Positions 9,391 to 18,505 of a stretch of 64,000 nucleotides of DNA are shown piece after piece. The stretch's first letter is position 1. The number at the start of each line of letters is the position of its first letter. The translations under genes and the position numbers were made by a program. The stretch is from an uncultured Roseburia sp. (GTDB taxonomy: Bacteria > Bacillota > Clostridia > Lachnospirales > Lachnospiraceae): the NCBI GenBank assembly GCA_947088675.1, contig CAMUHN010000003.1:29390-93389 (forward strand). Direction: 5' to 3'. The notes beneath the pieces are model-generated. The model saw nothing but the letters and a program-made list of their open reading frames with translations. It was not told where the DNA came from and ran no database searches.

Positions 9391-11445
9391 CTAAATCAAA
9401 TCTGTGATATCCGTCATACGGTTAAAAAACGGATCCTCTACCTTTAAATTTAAAAAATCCGAATCGGATATCGTAATTTTGTGGATCAGCGACAGCATCG
9501 CTTCATCCAGTTTCTTATCCGTTCGCATCACTCCTGCCGGACAGATGTTCAGATACTCTTTGAAATAATCCAAAATTCCGGCCCCGGCGCTCAGAAAACA
9601 TGCGATATCCGCATCACTCCTTGTCTCCCTGGCGTAACATGGCTCTCCTGCCCCGTCAAATCCAAAAACGGACGGCTTTGGCGAAGTCAGCATTGTCTCA
9701 AGAATATAATAATCGTCAAAAATTGCGCTTTTGTCACGCTCATCTTCCGAATAAAACGGCACAATGTCAAGTCCCAGGCCTTTCATATTTTCTTCCTCAA
9801 GCCGCAAAAAATAAAACCCTTTGAACGGCTGCTTCACAAAACGGCTCAGATACATCTGGGTCGTTCCCTTTGCAACAAAATCAAAAAAAGCGATCGGCCC
9901 GTCTGAAATCTTTCGTTTCTGAATATATGCCAGGTAATTTTTTCTGTGCAGCCTGGCATTCTCTAAAATCTCATCTTTATACTCCAAAAGGTTCTGCCTC
10001 TCATCCGCTTCGCTCACACAGAGCCCGAACCGTTCTCTCAGCTGTTCGCGCAGCGTCCCGCTGAATTTCATTCCCCCGACATACAGGATATCCTGTTCGT
10101 TCTCTATGCCTGCGCGAACCGCTGCCGATCTCGACGTCAGAAAATAGTCGGACGCGGCGCCCCCGTTTAATACATCATAAAGCTGCTTTATCAGATATCC
10201 GTCCCTGGCGCAAAACCAGACCGTGCGAATGGAAAACTTCCTGATCTGCCAATCGAGCCACAGTACAAAATCGCTGATGACCGGCGCCAGAAACAAATAG
10301 CCGATATCGCGGGCATGCTCCACACAAATCTTTTTTTCCTCCGTTTCAAACAAAAACGGATTGTTAAACAGATTGGCGACAAACATTCCCAGCCGTATCC
10401 TGTTTGAAAGACTGTCATCCTGTTCCCAAAGGCCCAGATATCCCGCCTCCTCAAACAGTTCCAGCCCGCAAAAGATACGAAACGGCATAATCCCGTGACG
10501 TTTCGCGCTCTCTGCGTCAGCAATCGCATCATCCCCAATATGTACGCACGGCCTCTTTCCAATCCTGTCTTTCAGCCGCAAAAAAAGCTCCTGCGTTTTC
10601 CCTGTCCCATACTCGCAGGAAGCAAAAATGTCTGTGTAAAAAGAGATACCGCAGTCTGCAAGCAATATTTCCAGCTGCTTTTTCGTATAATAGGTATCGG
10701 AGACAATATAAATCTCTTTTCCTTCCTCTTTTAGTTTTTCCAGAATTTCACAAAGTTTTTTTCGCGGCACGCAAAGCGAAAGGTCAATCCCCCACTCCAT
10801 CCTGGCAAGATCGCCCGGACTCACAGCGATCTCTGTCTCCTCGCCAATCATATCGCGGTAAATCTCCGTCAGCGTGGGCGCATATGTCTTCGACAGCTTT
10901 TTTTCACTTGCAATACGACGTTTGCAAAAATCTTTTATATTAATATTTTTCTCCCGAAGCCTCTCCTGCATTAATTCAATCACATCCGACGAAAACAGGA
11001 CGCGCCGCATAATAAGCGTGTCAAACAAATCAACGCTTACCGCTTCCGCCTCGCCGGCTGCCAGCAAAAGCTCTTCGAGGGTATATCCGTCGGTCTTGCT
11101 GAATTGACATACCGCCTTTTTCTTCTCACAGAGATTCTTTCCCCTGACATCCAAAAGGTCGACATTATTTTCTCTGCACAGACTGCCGATCTTTTTTGCG
11201 ATTACCTTACAGGATCCCGGACGCGCCACCACAAGAATCAGCTTTACCCCGCAATCCAGCGCGTGTGAAAGCGAAATGACAGGTTTTCCATAAAGTTCTC
11301 CGCTTGTCTGATATCCGTCCAACAGCCCGATTACCTCAAACTCAGATTCCAGCTGCGCCAACGCTTTCTGTGTCTCAATTCCCAGGCCATACAAAGCTAT
11401 TTTACAATTTTTATATGCGCAAAGCATCTTCCCTAAATCAGACAT
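9391..11445 (-). CDS. HAD-superfamily protein with N-terminal Rossmann-like module and large C-terminal region
   Basis: 684 residues. Residues 1-100 form the small nucleotide-binding-like module seen in other proteins of this island (KIALYGLGIETQ, then LLDG). A HAD domain follows: motif I VDLFDTLI (about 137), motif II IYIVSDTYY, Lys in YGTGKT, and acidic motif IV HIGDDAIADAESA. The C-terminal 330 residues (starting around DIGYLFLAPVISDFVLWLD) are unassigned and may be catalytic in their own right; similar long HAD proteins occur in polysaccharide loci next to glycosyltransferases. It lies 27 bases behind a GT4 gene and 9 bases before the epimerase gene. Substrate unknown; a sugar-phosphate phosphatase or glycosyl-transfer role is possible. 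Confidence 0.75.
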   Translation of the reverse strand: MSDLGKMLCAYKNCKIALYGLGIETQKALAQLESEFEVIGLLDGYQTSGELYGKPVISLSHALDCGVKLILVVARPGSCKVIAKKIGSLCRENNVDLLDVRGKNLCEKKKAVCQFSKTDGYTLEELLLAAGEAEAVSVDLFDTLIMRRVLFSSDVIELMQERLREKNINIKDFCKRRIASEKKLSKTYAPTLTEIYRDMIGEETEIAVSPGDLARMEWGIDLSLCVPRKKLCEILEKLKEEGKEIYIVSDTYYTKKQLEILLADCGISFYTDIFASCEYGTGKTQELFLRLKDRIGKRPCVHIGDDAIADAESAKRHGIMPFRIFCGLELFEEAGYLGLWEQDDSLSNRIRLGMFVANLFNNPFLFETEEKKICVEHARDIGYLFLAPVISDFVLWLDWQIRKFSIRTVWFCARDGYLIKQLYDVLNGGAASDYFLTSRSAAVRAGIENEQDILYVGGMKFSGTLREQLRERFGLCVSEADERQNLLEYKDEILENARLHRKNYLAYIQKRKISDGPIAFFDFVAKGTTQMYLSRFVKQPFKGFYFLRLEEENMKGLGLDIVPFYSEDERDKSAIFDDYYILETMLTSPKPSVFGFDGAGEPCYARETRSDADIACFLSAGAGILDYFKEYLNICPAGVMRTDKKLDEAMLSLIHKITISDSDFLNLKVEDPFFNRMTDITDLI

Positions 11446-11472
11446 AACACACCCCCTGCATATCGCAGCTTT

Positions 11473-12834
11473 TCAGAATCTCATTATGTTTTCAAGCTCC
11501 CTCTCAAATACATCCATAGAAAAGACGCTCTCGTACAGCTTTCTCGCCCGGGCGCCGACTTCGGACAAAGCGTCTCGATGTTCGATACAATGTTGAAGCA
11601 ATGCTGCAAGGGCTTTCCTGTCGCCGCTTTGAAACACAAAACCGTTTACGCCGTGTTCTATATAATCCGCAGTGCCGGCTGCATTCGAGATCAGGCAGGG
11701 CACGCCGTGCATCATCGCTTCTGCCGCCACTGTCGGCATCGGATCCTCTCTTGACGGACAGACAAGAACATCCGCCAGATCAAGGAGACGGTCTACCTCA
11801 TCACGCCCGACTGTACCTGTCATCTGAATCTGCGGTAATTTTCCGATCTTACGCCGCAGCTTTTCGGCAAGCATGGACGTATCCTGGCCGACCAGATAAA
11901 ACACGGCTTTTTCGCGCACCCGGGGCAAAAGCTGTTCCACCGCATCGACCAGGATATCCTGTCCTTTCCTCGCCTCGATATATCCGATTGTTACAAATAC
12001 AACACAGTCGCTTTTACGGTCCGGACGGCACACCGGATGATCGGCCACACCGTAAATCAGGTTTTGCACCGGAAAATCCGGAATCAGCTTTCTGATCGCT
12101 CCTGCCGGGACCGGCCCCACGGAGACAGCCGTTAAATTTGTCCGGTTAATTGAGCGAAGCACATCTTTCCGTATGCCGTCATAAAAGAAAGAGGAATCGT
12201 GAAGCCACCAGACAACCGGAATCTTCAGGTCCCTGTCGGTCAGAAATACAAAATAACTGATCGTGTTGCAAAAGATCACTTGAAAATTTCTGATCCACGA
12301 GACCTCGTTCATTGTTTTCCACTGCAGATTCACATCAATTACAACCGGTATATGATGCTCCTGCAAAATCTCTCTCAACGGCCCGTCCAGCATCGACGCA
12401 AAAACGACCGAATACCCGTTTTTGATTAAAATCTCTGCTGCGTGAAACAGCGCGATGGCCGGTCCCCCAAGCGTCAGATCATGAGAGAGAAGCAGCGCCT
12501 GTCCTGCTTTTGTTAAATCGCCGTAAGTTTTAACGGGATACTCCGTTTTCTTTCGGAAACGGAGATCATGCAGATCATAAAAATGAAAAATACAATGTTC
12601 CGGCACAGAGAGCGCCTGCAGCTGCGCTTTCATCTGCTTTACATAAAAGCTGAGTATCACAACTGCGTCATAGAACAGTTTTACGCCCTCCTCCGGCGGC
12701 AAAACCGGTATCCCGTCCAGCATCATCCCCTGCTTCTCTTTCGAATTGTCAAGAAGAGCAAGAATATCCTCCCTGTCAAACCATTTCTTATATCTCTGAT
12801 AGTAATCCCCTGTGCCAAACAAAAGAAGTTTCAT
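11473..12834 (-). CDS. GT4-type glycosyltransferase with N-terminal Rossmann-like module
   Basis: 453 residues from the ATG at 12834, which overlaps the upstream stop as ATGA and has GGAGGGG upstream; the longer in-frame start is discarded. The first 110 residues carry the shared small module (KLLLFGTGDYYQ, then ALLDNSKEK). The remainder is a GT-B fold: LLLSHDLTLGGPAIALFHAA in the first half, and in the C-terminal donor domain GYIEARKGQDILVDA and the EDPMPTVAAEAMMHGVP segment that matches the E-x7-E nucleotide-sugar site of retaining family 4 enzymes. No signal peptide, so it acts in the cytosol. The sugar transferred cannot be read from the sequence. Confidence 0.85.
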   Translation of the reverse strand: MKLLLFGTGDYYQRYKKWFDREDILALLDNSKEKQGMMLDGIPVLPPEEGVKLFYDAVVILSFYVKQMKAQLQALSVPEHCIFHFYDLHDLRFRKKTEYPVKTYGDLTKAGQALLLSHDLTLGGPAIALFHAAEILIKNGYSVVFASMLDGPLREILQEHHIPVVIDVNLQWKTMNEVSWIRNFQVIFCNTISYFVFLTDRDLKIPVVWWLHDSSFFYDGIRKDVLRSINRTNLTAVSVGPVPAGAIRKLIPDFPVQNLIYGVADHPVCRPDRKSDCVVFVTIGYIEARKGQDILVDAVEQLLPRVREKAVFYLVGQDTSMLAEKLRRKIGKLPQIQMTGTVGRDEVDRLLDLADVLVCPSREDPMPTVAAEAMMHGVPCLISNAAGTADYIEHGVNGFVFQSGDRKALAALLQHCIEHRDALSEVGARARKLYESVFSMDVFERELENIMRF

Positions 12835-13982
12835 TTCGCCCCTCCGATTTGCGCTGCATTTCCCACAAGTTCCGAAATCGTCCACACAGGAACCGATAAT
12901 TTTGTCCGCAGCAGTTTTCGTATTTTATCCTCCTGCTGCACCAGGCTGATCACAACCGCATCCACTGCGGGCAGCGACTCCATTGGCTCACATACCCGGA
13001 CAGGACCGTCCAAATACGGTGCGTTTCTGTCAATAAAACAGGAGACTTCCATTCCGTCCCGCTTTAGTTCCTCAAAAAGACGCATTCCCAATTTCGTCAT
13101 ACCATAGACAGCAACCCGCTGACAGCCCCTTTCCCTGAGATAGCATGACAGATGAATGCCCCGATTCTTCAGCGAAACCCATGCGTCATAGACGGCGCTG
13201 ATACGCTGGAATTTTCCAAGCAGTTCGATACGCATCTCCATCAGATTCTGAATCGTCTGCTCTAAAGCCGCGGTATCTTCGTCTGAAAACAGACCGCTGT
13301 TTTGAATAATCCGAAAAACTTCCCACTCGGAGCGCTGCATTTGAAGCTGCCGCATGGATGTATTGTCGCGCTCCACCACATGTTCAAACAGAATCTGTCT
13401 ATTTAAAGCAAACGATCTCCCCTCCTGCATCATGCAAAGCCACAGCAGCCAGTCGTCCGCGCCGTTTTGCTGAAGTCCTGTTTCTCTCCAGAGCGCCGCA
13501 ACGGCGGCCTTTCGCATCAGAACCTGTCCCGGAGAAATGATCGCATTTCCCCTGCGCAGCATATGCTCCCTGCTTGCCGCGGCTTCAAACGGAAGCGTCC
13601 GGTTATAGAGCGCTTTTCCCTCATGCAGCGCCATGCAGACAGCCGCGTCATGTCCCCGAATCGCAGCAAGCTGGCTTTTTATGTATTCCGGCAGAATGTG
13701 ATCGTCCTGATCAAGTAGCAGAATGTATTCCCCGCTGCAGCGTTTCACACCCTCCGCTCTCGCGCCGTGTATCCCCCGGTTTTCGGTTGTCTCCAACACA
13801 ACAATTTCAATCGCATCCGAGCCATAAATCCCAAGCGTCTCGTCGGGCGCATCGTTTACAAACAGCAGCTCGATTTTTGCCTGACCCACAGCGCAAAGCT
13901 GACACGCTTCCACCTGCCGGATCATTGATTTGATATATTTTTTTCCGTGATAGACCGGCACGATCACGCTTACCGTTTTCAT
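12831..13982 (-). CDS. GT2-type glycosyltransferase with C-terminal Rossmann-like module
   Basis: 383 residues. The N-terminal GT-A domain begins VSVIVPVYHGKKYI and has the metal-binding LLLDQDDHI (DxD-like) near residue 95, the hallmarks of inverting family 2 enzymes. After a helical middle, residues about 285-380 hold the module VAVYGMTKLGMRLFEEL with FIDRNAP at the second strand. The start overlaps the upstream stop by 4 bases and the stop overlaps the next start by 4 bases, so translation is probably coupled across three genes. No membrane segment; cytoplasmic. Acceptor and donor unknown. Confidence 0.88.
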   Translation of the reverse strand: MKTVSVIVPVYHGKKYIKSMIRQVEACQLCAVGQAKIELLFVNDAPDETLGIYGSDAIEIVVLETTENRGIHGARAEGVKRCSGEYILLLDQDDHILPEYIKSQLAAIRGHDAAVCMALHEGKALYNRTLPFEAAASREHMLRRGNAIISPGQVLMRKAAVAALWRETGLQQNGADDWLLWLCMMQEGRSFALNRQILFEHVVERDNTSMRQLQMQRSEWEVFRIIQNSGLFSDEDTAALEQTIQNLMEMRIELLGKFQRISAVYDAWVSLKNRGIHLSCYLRERGCQRVAVYGMTKLGMRLFEELKRDGMEVSCFIDRNAPYLDGPVRVCEPMESLPAVDAVVISLVQQEDKIRKLLRTKLSVPVWTISELVGNAAQIGGAK

Positions 13983-15196
13983 TCTGTCTCCAATCCGATT
14001 CTCGCAACAATCTGGTTTTGATAGATTTCATCCTCTACTTCCTGCACCCTGTGATACTTCCCGAGTTCAGCTACGCATTTCCCGGGGATCTCAACGCGTC
14101 CCGCTGCACCGCGCAGATACCACTCATATTCATTGTCCAGCTGACCGATATCAAGCGCCTGGATTCCTGCCATGGCAAGGTCATACGCCAGCACAGTCGC
14201 TGTCGGGCCAAGACTGATCAGCACAAGATCATCGGGGGAAACAGCCTGTCTGACGCAGGATAAAATTTCCTGATACACCGAATACGCATTTCTCGCAGGG
14301 GCGATCAAACGCTGTATACGGCCCGCGCCAAAAAACAGGTCGTTTCTTGCCCCTATGCAGGATTGCTCTCCTTCCACCAGAAAGAGATTGCGATTCCGGA
14401 AAATGCGCCGGAACAATTCAAAAATACGCGCCGCATGACGCTTGTCCCGATACATATAATACGGCCTTGTCACATAAGCGTCATAATAGACACGGTTTGG
14501 ATCAAACAATTCCTCAAGCTTTTCCCGTATCCCATGATCAAGATATTCGCGTATCGCATCCTGACACTCTTTCGTATAGGCATCCAAATTTCCAAAATCG
14601 TCGGCAAGCGCGATGATAACCTGTTCCTCATTGGATTCAAACACTTCCCTGAGCCGCCTGCTAAGCTCCTCATCCACATTTTGAAACCATGCCCTCTCCC
14701 GCTTTTGCATAATCTCCAGCTCACCGTCGCCAAATCGACATAATGATTTTTTTTCGGATAAGACCAGTTCCAGCAATTCTTTTGCAGAGCGCATCAGCGG
14801 CGTCTGTTTCAGCCCCAATTCATAAGGAAGATTATTCAGATGGCTCTGTAAGCGCGCCACCTCTTTTTCCAGACGAAAAATCTTTTTTACATTTGCGTCC
14901 AAAAACTCATATACTTTATCTGATTCCCAGTAAGGAATGATCTTCTCCTCGCTGATTCCAAGCTGTCTGCACTGCGATAAGATACTGCCGCACTGCATCA
15001 CCGAGATCAAAACATAGTCAATCGTATCGTCCAGCAGCTCCTTTGGCAGGCTGATCGGTATCCTGTCATTATATAAAGTGCCGCGCAGTTTCGGGTTGGA
15101 ATCTGCAACACCGACGATACGGCACTTATCTGTCCGGACCGCTTCGAGCACAACGCCGGCATACAGGCCCGCCCCCCAGATCACTACATTACACAT
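13979..15196 (-). CDS. GT-D fold (DUF1792-type) glycosyltransferase with N-terminal Rossmann-like module
   Basis: 405 residues. Residues 1-115 form the shared small module (VVIWGAGLYAGVVLEAV, then VADSNP). The rest matches the GT-D/DUF1792 family, known from streptococcal serine-rich adhesin glycosylation (DGT1): the diagnostic RFGDGELE near residue 155 provides the DxE metal site, and YDAYVTRPYYMYRD, VEGEQSCIGARNDLF and LVLISLGPTATVLAYDLA fit the family pattern. The family adds sugars to partly glycosylated protein acceptors in the cytoplasm, which supports protein glycosylation as the purpose of this island. It overlaps both neighbours by 4 to 8 bases. Confidence 0.85.
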   Translation of the reverse strand: MCNVVIWGAGLYAGVVLEAVRTDKCRIVGVADSNPKLRGTLYNDRIPISLPKELLDDTIDYVLISVMQCGSILSQCRQLGISEEKIIPYWESDKVYEFLDANVKKIFRLEKEVARLQSHLNNLPYELGLKQTPLMRSAKELLELVLSEKKSLCRFGDGELEIMQKRERAWFQNVDEELSRRLREVFESNEEQVIIALADDFGNLDAYTKECQDAIREYLDHGIREKLEELFDPNRVYYDAYVTRPYYMYRDKRHAARIFELFRRIFRNRNLFLVEGEQSCIGARNDLFFGAGRIQRLIAPARNAYSVYQEILSCVRQAVSPDDLVLISLGPTATVLAYDLAMAGIQALDIGQLDNEYEWYLRGAAGRVEIPGKCVAELGKYHRVQEVEDEIYQNQIVARIGLETE

Positions 15197-16358
15197 CGCA
15201 TTTCCCCTGACTGTTCTGCTGCTTTCTCCACACCATCCGGTTTACCACGGAGACATAACTTTGGATTATCTTTACCACTTTCTGACTGACGTTCTGTTCC
15301 TGATAATCCGGCACGCACGAACCCCTCTCATTCTGTCCGTCCATCGAGATCGCCATCGAAACGGCCTGCCTTACGCTTTCGCTGCCAATCCCCGCCAAAA
15401 TAAAATTTCCCTTTTCCAGCGCTTCCGGCCGCTCAGTCGAAGTCCTGATACACACAGCCGGAAACGCGAGATCTCTTGCTGAAAAGAATGCGCTCTCCTC
15501 CGGCAGCGTACCGCTGTCCGAGACAACGCATTTTGCATGCAGCTGCAGATGATTATAATCGGTAAAAGAAAACGGCTCCATCTGCCGTACCAGCGGATGG
15601 AACGCAAACTTTCTCCGGCTTACCCACTTTCTGCTTCTCGGATGCATACTATAGACCACCGGAACCCGGTATGTCTCCGCCATACCGTTAATCGCATCCA
15701 TCAATTCATAGAAATTTGGCTCGATATCAATATTTTCCTCCCGGTGAGCCGAAAGAAGAATATATTCTTTCGGCTTAAGCGAGAGTGCATCGAGCGCTTT
15801 ACTCTGTAAAATTTGATCCATATGGCGCGTGAGAACTTCGGTCATTGGCGAACCGGTGACATAAGTTCTCTCCTTTGCCGTCCCCTCCGCATTCAGATAT
15901 CTTCTCGCATGTTCCGAATAGCAAAGATTTACATCGGAGATATGGTCTACGATCTTACGGTTTGTCTCCTCCGGCAGATTTTCGTCAAAGCATCGGTTTC
16001 CCGCCTCCATATGAAAAATCGGTATCTTTAACCGTTTCGCCGAAATCGCGGACAGCGCGGAATTGGTATCTCCTAAAATAAGCAGCGCATCCGGCTTTTG
16101 TTCCAGCATCAGCCCATAACTTTTGCTGATCACACTGCCGATCGTCTCGCCCGGATTTTCCCCCGCCGCATTCAGATAAAAATCCGGCCGGCGCAGATTT
16201 AAATCCTCAAAAAATATATCATTTAACGAATAATCATAGTTCTGACCGGTATGCACAAGGATCTGATCAAAATAGAGGTCGCACTTTTTGATTACCTCTG
16301 ACAGACGGATAATCTCCGGCCTTGTCCCAATTACAGTCATCAGTTTTATCTTTTTCAA
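15189..16358 (-). CDS. capG: UDP-sugar 2-epimerase of the UDP-L-FucNAc pathway (CapG/FnlC type)
   Basis: 389 residues. Opening MTVIGTRPEIIRLSEVI and later EAGNRCFDENLPEETNRKI, HREENID and SDSGTLPEESAF are hallmarks of the non-hydrolysing UDP-GlcNAc 2-epimerase family. EAGNRCFD, rather than EAGLRT of WecB, and its place directly behind CapE and CapF homologues point to CapG/FnlC, which epimerises C2 of UDP-N-acetyl-6-deoxy-talosamine to give UDP-N-acetyl-L-fucosamine. It lies 3 bases after the CapF gene and its stop overlaps the GT-D gene by 8 bases. Cytoplasmic. Confidence 0.92.
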   Translation of the reverse strand: MKKIKLMTVIGTRPEIIRLSEVIKKCDLYFDQILVHTGQNYDYSLNDIFFEDLNLRRPDFYLNAAGENPGETIGSVISKSYGLMLEQKPDALLILGDTNSALSAISAKRLKIPIFHMEAGNRCFDENLPEETNRKIVDHISDVNLCYSEHARRYLNAEGTAKERTYVTGSPMTEVLTRHMDQILQSKALDALSLKPKEYILLSAHREENIDIEPNFYELMDAINGMAETYRVPVVYSMHPRSRKWVSRRKFAFHPLVRQMEPFSFTDYNHLQLHAKCVVSDSGTLPEESAFFSARDLAFPAVCIRTSTERPEALEKGNFILAGIGSESVRQAVSMAISMDGQNERGSCVPDYQEQNVSQKVVKIIQSYVSVVNRMVWRKQQNSQGKCDV

Positions 16359-16361
16359 TTC

Positions 16362-17480
16362 TTACACTTCCTCATAATAAGTATCCGGTTTTTCGGGATC
16401 AAACGTTTCGTTTGCCCACATTACGGTGACAAGATCGCCGTCGCCGATATTTTCTATACTGTGCGTATAACCGGCCGGGATATCGACTGCTTCCAGCCGG
16501 TCGCCCGAGACAACATAAGATGCCGTCTCACCTGTTTGCATATGACGAAACCGGATGCATGCCGTCCCCCGCACAACCAAAAATTTTTCGACCTTTGTGT
16601 GATGCCAGTGGTTTCCTTTGACAATGCCCGGTTTTATGACATTGACCGACACCTGGCCTGCCGCATCCGTCCGAAGAAACTCGGTAAAAGACCCTCTCTC
16701 ATCCCTGTGCGTCACAAGAGGATATTTCAGGTTGTCTGTCTCCAGATAACTTAACCAGGTACTGTAGAGCTTTTTTACAAATGCATCGCCTGTCTGCGGC
16801 AGCAGCAGGCTCTCACGCTGCCGGTGAAACGAGCGGATCAGACTGGCAAGTTCTCCCACGCGGACCGGATAGACAGGCCCTGCCTCGCGGTAAACGTCCG
16901 TCCTCTCCTCTTCCAGCGAGCGGATCATCTCCTCCGCTACGTCGTCAATGTAGACAAGATCCACCGCTGCATTTTCGTCATGGACCCGAATCGGAATCCC
17001 CCGTGCAACAGAATAACAAAACGTCGCGACAACGCTGTTATAATTCGGTCTGCACCATTTCCCAAATACATTGGGCAGACGAAAAATGGTGAGTTTTGAA
17101 TTGTTTTGCCCGGCAAACCGGATCAGCTCCTGCTCCGCGGCCAGCTTACTTCTCCCGTATGGATTATCCAGCTTTGCCTGAATGGATGAAGCAAACACAA
17201 TGCGTACCTGTTTTTGATTTTCTTTCAGAAAATCCAGCAGTTTTAACGTAAATCCGACATTTCCGTCCCAAAATTCCTGTTCGTGTTCCGGCCTGTTCAC
17301 GCCCGCCAGATGTAAAACGGCATCGCAGGAGCGCGCAAAGCGTTTCAGCTCTTTTTCGTCTGTATTGCGGTCTGCAGGCATAAGTTCATGCGCTTTGTTC
17401 TGCTTAAGCCTTATCATCACATTTTTTGCAATAAATCCATTCGATCCGGTGATCAGAATCCTCACTTCTTTTTTCTCCAT
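16362..17480 (-). CDS. capF: CapF/FnlB bifunctional epimerase-reductase (UDP-L-FucNAc pathway)
   Basis: 372 residues with the two-domain CapF layout. The N-terminal SDR half has ITGSNGFIAKN, HLAGVNRPEHEQEF and YGRSKLAAE (catalytic Tyr and Lys). The C-terminal 120 residues are a cupin with NHWHHTKVEKFLVV carrying metal-binding His residues and IPAGYTHSIENIG. In the characterised enzyme the cupin epimerises C3 of the CapE product and the SDR domain reduces C4 with NADPH. The start overlaps the end of the CapE gene by 19 bases, supporting coupled translation. Confidence 0.95.
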   Translation of the reverse strand: MEKKEVRILITGSNGFIAKNVMIRLKQNKAHELMPADRNTDEKELKRFARSCDAVLHLAGVNRPEHEQEFWDGNVGFTLKLLDFLKENQKQVRIVFASSIQAKLDNPYGRSKLAAEQELIRFAGQNNSKLTIFRLPNVFGKWCRPNYNSVVATFCYSVARGIPIRVHDENAAVDLVYIDDVAEEMIRSLEEERTDVYREAGPVYPVRVGELASLIRSFHRQRESLLLPQTGDAFVKKLYSTWLSYLETDNLKYPLVTHRDERGSFTEFLRTDAAGQVSVNVIKPGIVKGNHWHHTKVEKFLVVRGTACIRFRHMQTGETASYVVSGDRLEAVDIPAGYTHSIENIGDGDLVTVMWANETFDPEKPDTYYEEV

Positions 17481-18505
17481 TCCCCGAGCTGTTCCTGTAC
17501 ATAAGGCAGCTGCAGAAGTTTTTCCTTTACCTGCTCCACGCCTAGCTGACGCGTATTTGCCGAAGTAAATTCAGTCAGCCTGACTCTGTCCAAATTTCCG
17601 TTTGTAAAATAATTGTCATAGTTCAGATTCCTGTTGTCCGCCGGTACGCAAAAATAATTCCCACAGTCAAGCGCCCTTGCACATTCCTCATTTGTCAGAA
17701 GCGTTTCATGCATTTTCTCCCCGTGCCGTATCCCAATCGTATGGATGGCCGGCTCCACCTCAAAAATTTCGCATACAGCTTTCGCCAGCACTTCAATCGT
17801 ACAGGCCGGCGCTTTCTGGACCATAATATCGCCGGCAGCCGCATGTTCGAATGCATAGACGACAAGTTCAACCGCCTCGTCAAGACTCATTAAAAATCTT
17901 GTCATCTTCGGCTCCGTTACCGTCAGTTCCCTGCCCTCCATAATCTGGCTGATAAAAAGCGGCACTACCGATCCTCTGGAACAGAGAACATTTCCGTATC
18001 GCGTCCCACAGATCAATGTCTGCTTTGGATCTGTCGTCCTCGATTTTGCAATGAAAATTTTTTCCATCATCGCCTTTGACGTCCCCATCGCGTTGACCGG
18101 ATATGCCGCTTTGTCAGTAGAAAGGCAGATGACTTTTCTGACCTTTTGTTCAATCGCCGCGGTCAGCAAATGCTCGGTGCCAATTACATTTGTGTTTACG
18201 GCTTCCATCGGAAAAAACTCGCAGGACGGAACCTGCTTTAACGCCGCCGCATGAAAAATATAATCCACCCCGTACAGAGCGTTCCTGATACTCTGGAGAT
18301 CCCTCACGTCGCCGATATGAAATTTTATTTTCTCCGAATCCTCCGGCATCGACTGCTGATATGCATGGCGCATATCGTCCTGCTTTTTTTCATCTCTGGA
18401 AAAAATACGAATTTCTTTGAGATCAGTATGTAAAAAGCGTCTTAGCACCGCATTTCCAAAAGAGCCAGTCCCGCCTGTGATCAATAACGTTTTTCCTTTA
18501 AACAC
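17462..18505 (-). CDS. capE: CapE/FnlA UDP-GlcNAc 5-inverting 4,6-dehydratase
   Basis: 347 residues. Extended SDR: GGTGSFGNAVLRRF is the NAD(P)-binding loop, HAAALKQVPSCEFFP the family signature, STDKAAYPVNAMGTSKAMME the active site. The usual SDR Tyr is Met here (MGTSK), as in CapE-type dehydratases. The enzyme makes the 4-keto-6-deoxy sugar that CapF and CapG finish to UDP-L-FucNAc. Its C-terminal part (YDNYFTNGNLD, LRL-type tail replaced by LPYVQEQL) matches FnlA/CapE length. Since it belongs to the same wider family as PseB, its product could also feed the aminotransferase of this island; that is speculation. Confidence 0.94.
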   Translation of the reverse strand: MFKGKTLLITGGTGSFGNAVLRRFLHTDLKEIRIFSRDEKKQDDMRHAYQQSMPEDSEKIKFHIGDVRDLQSIRNALYGVDYIFHAAALKQVPSCEFFPMEAVNTNVIGTEHLLTAAIEQKVRKVICLSTDKAAYPVNAMGTSKAMMEKIFIAKSRTTDPKQTLICGTRYGNVLCSRGSVVPLFISQIMEGRELTVTEPKMTRFLMSLDEAVELVVYAFEHAAAGDIMVQKAPACTIEVLAKAVCEIFEVEPAIHTIGIRHGEKMHETLLTNEECARALDCGNYFCVPADNRNLNYDNYFTNGNLDRVRLTEFTSANTRQLGVEQVKEKLLQLPYVQEQLGEWRKKK

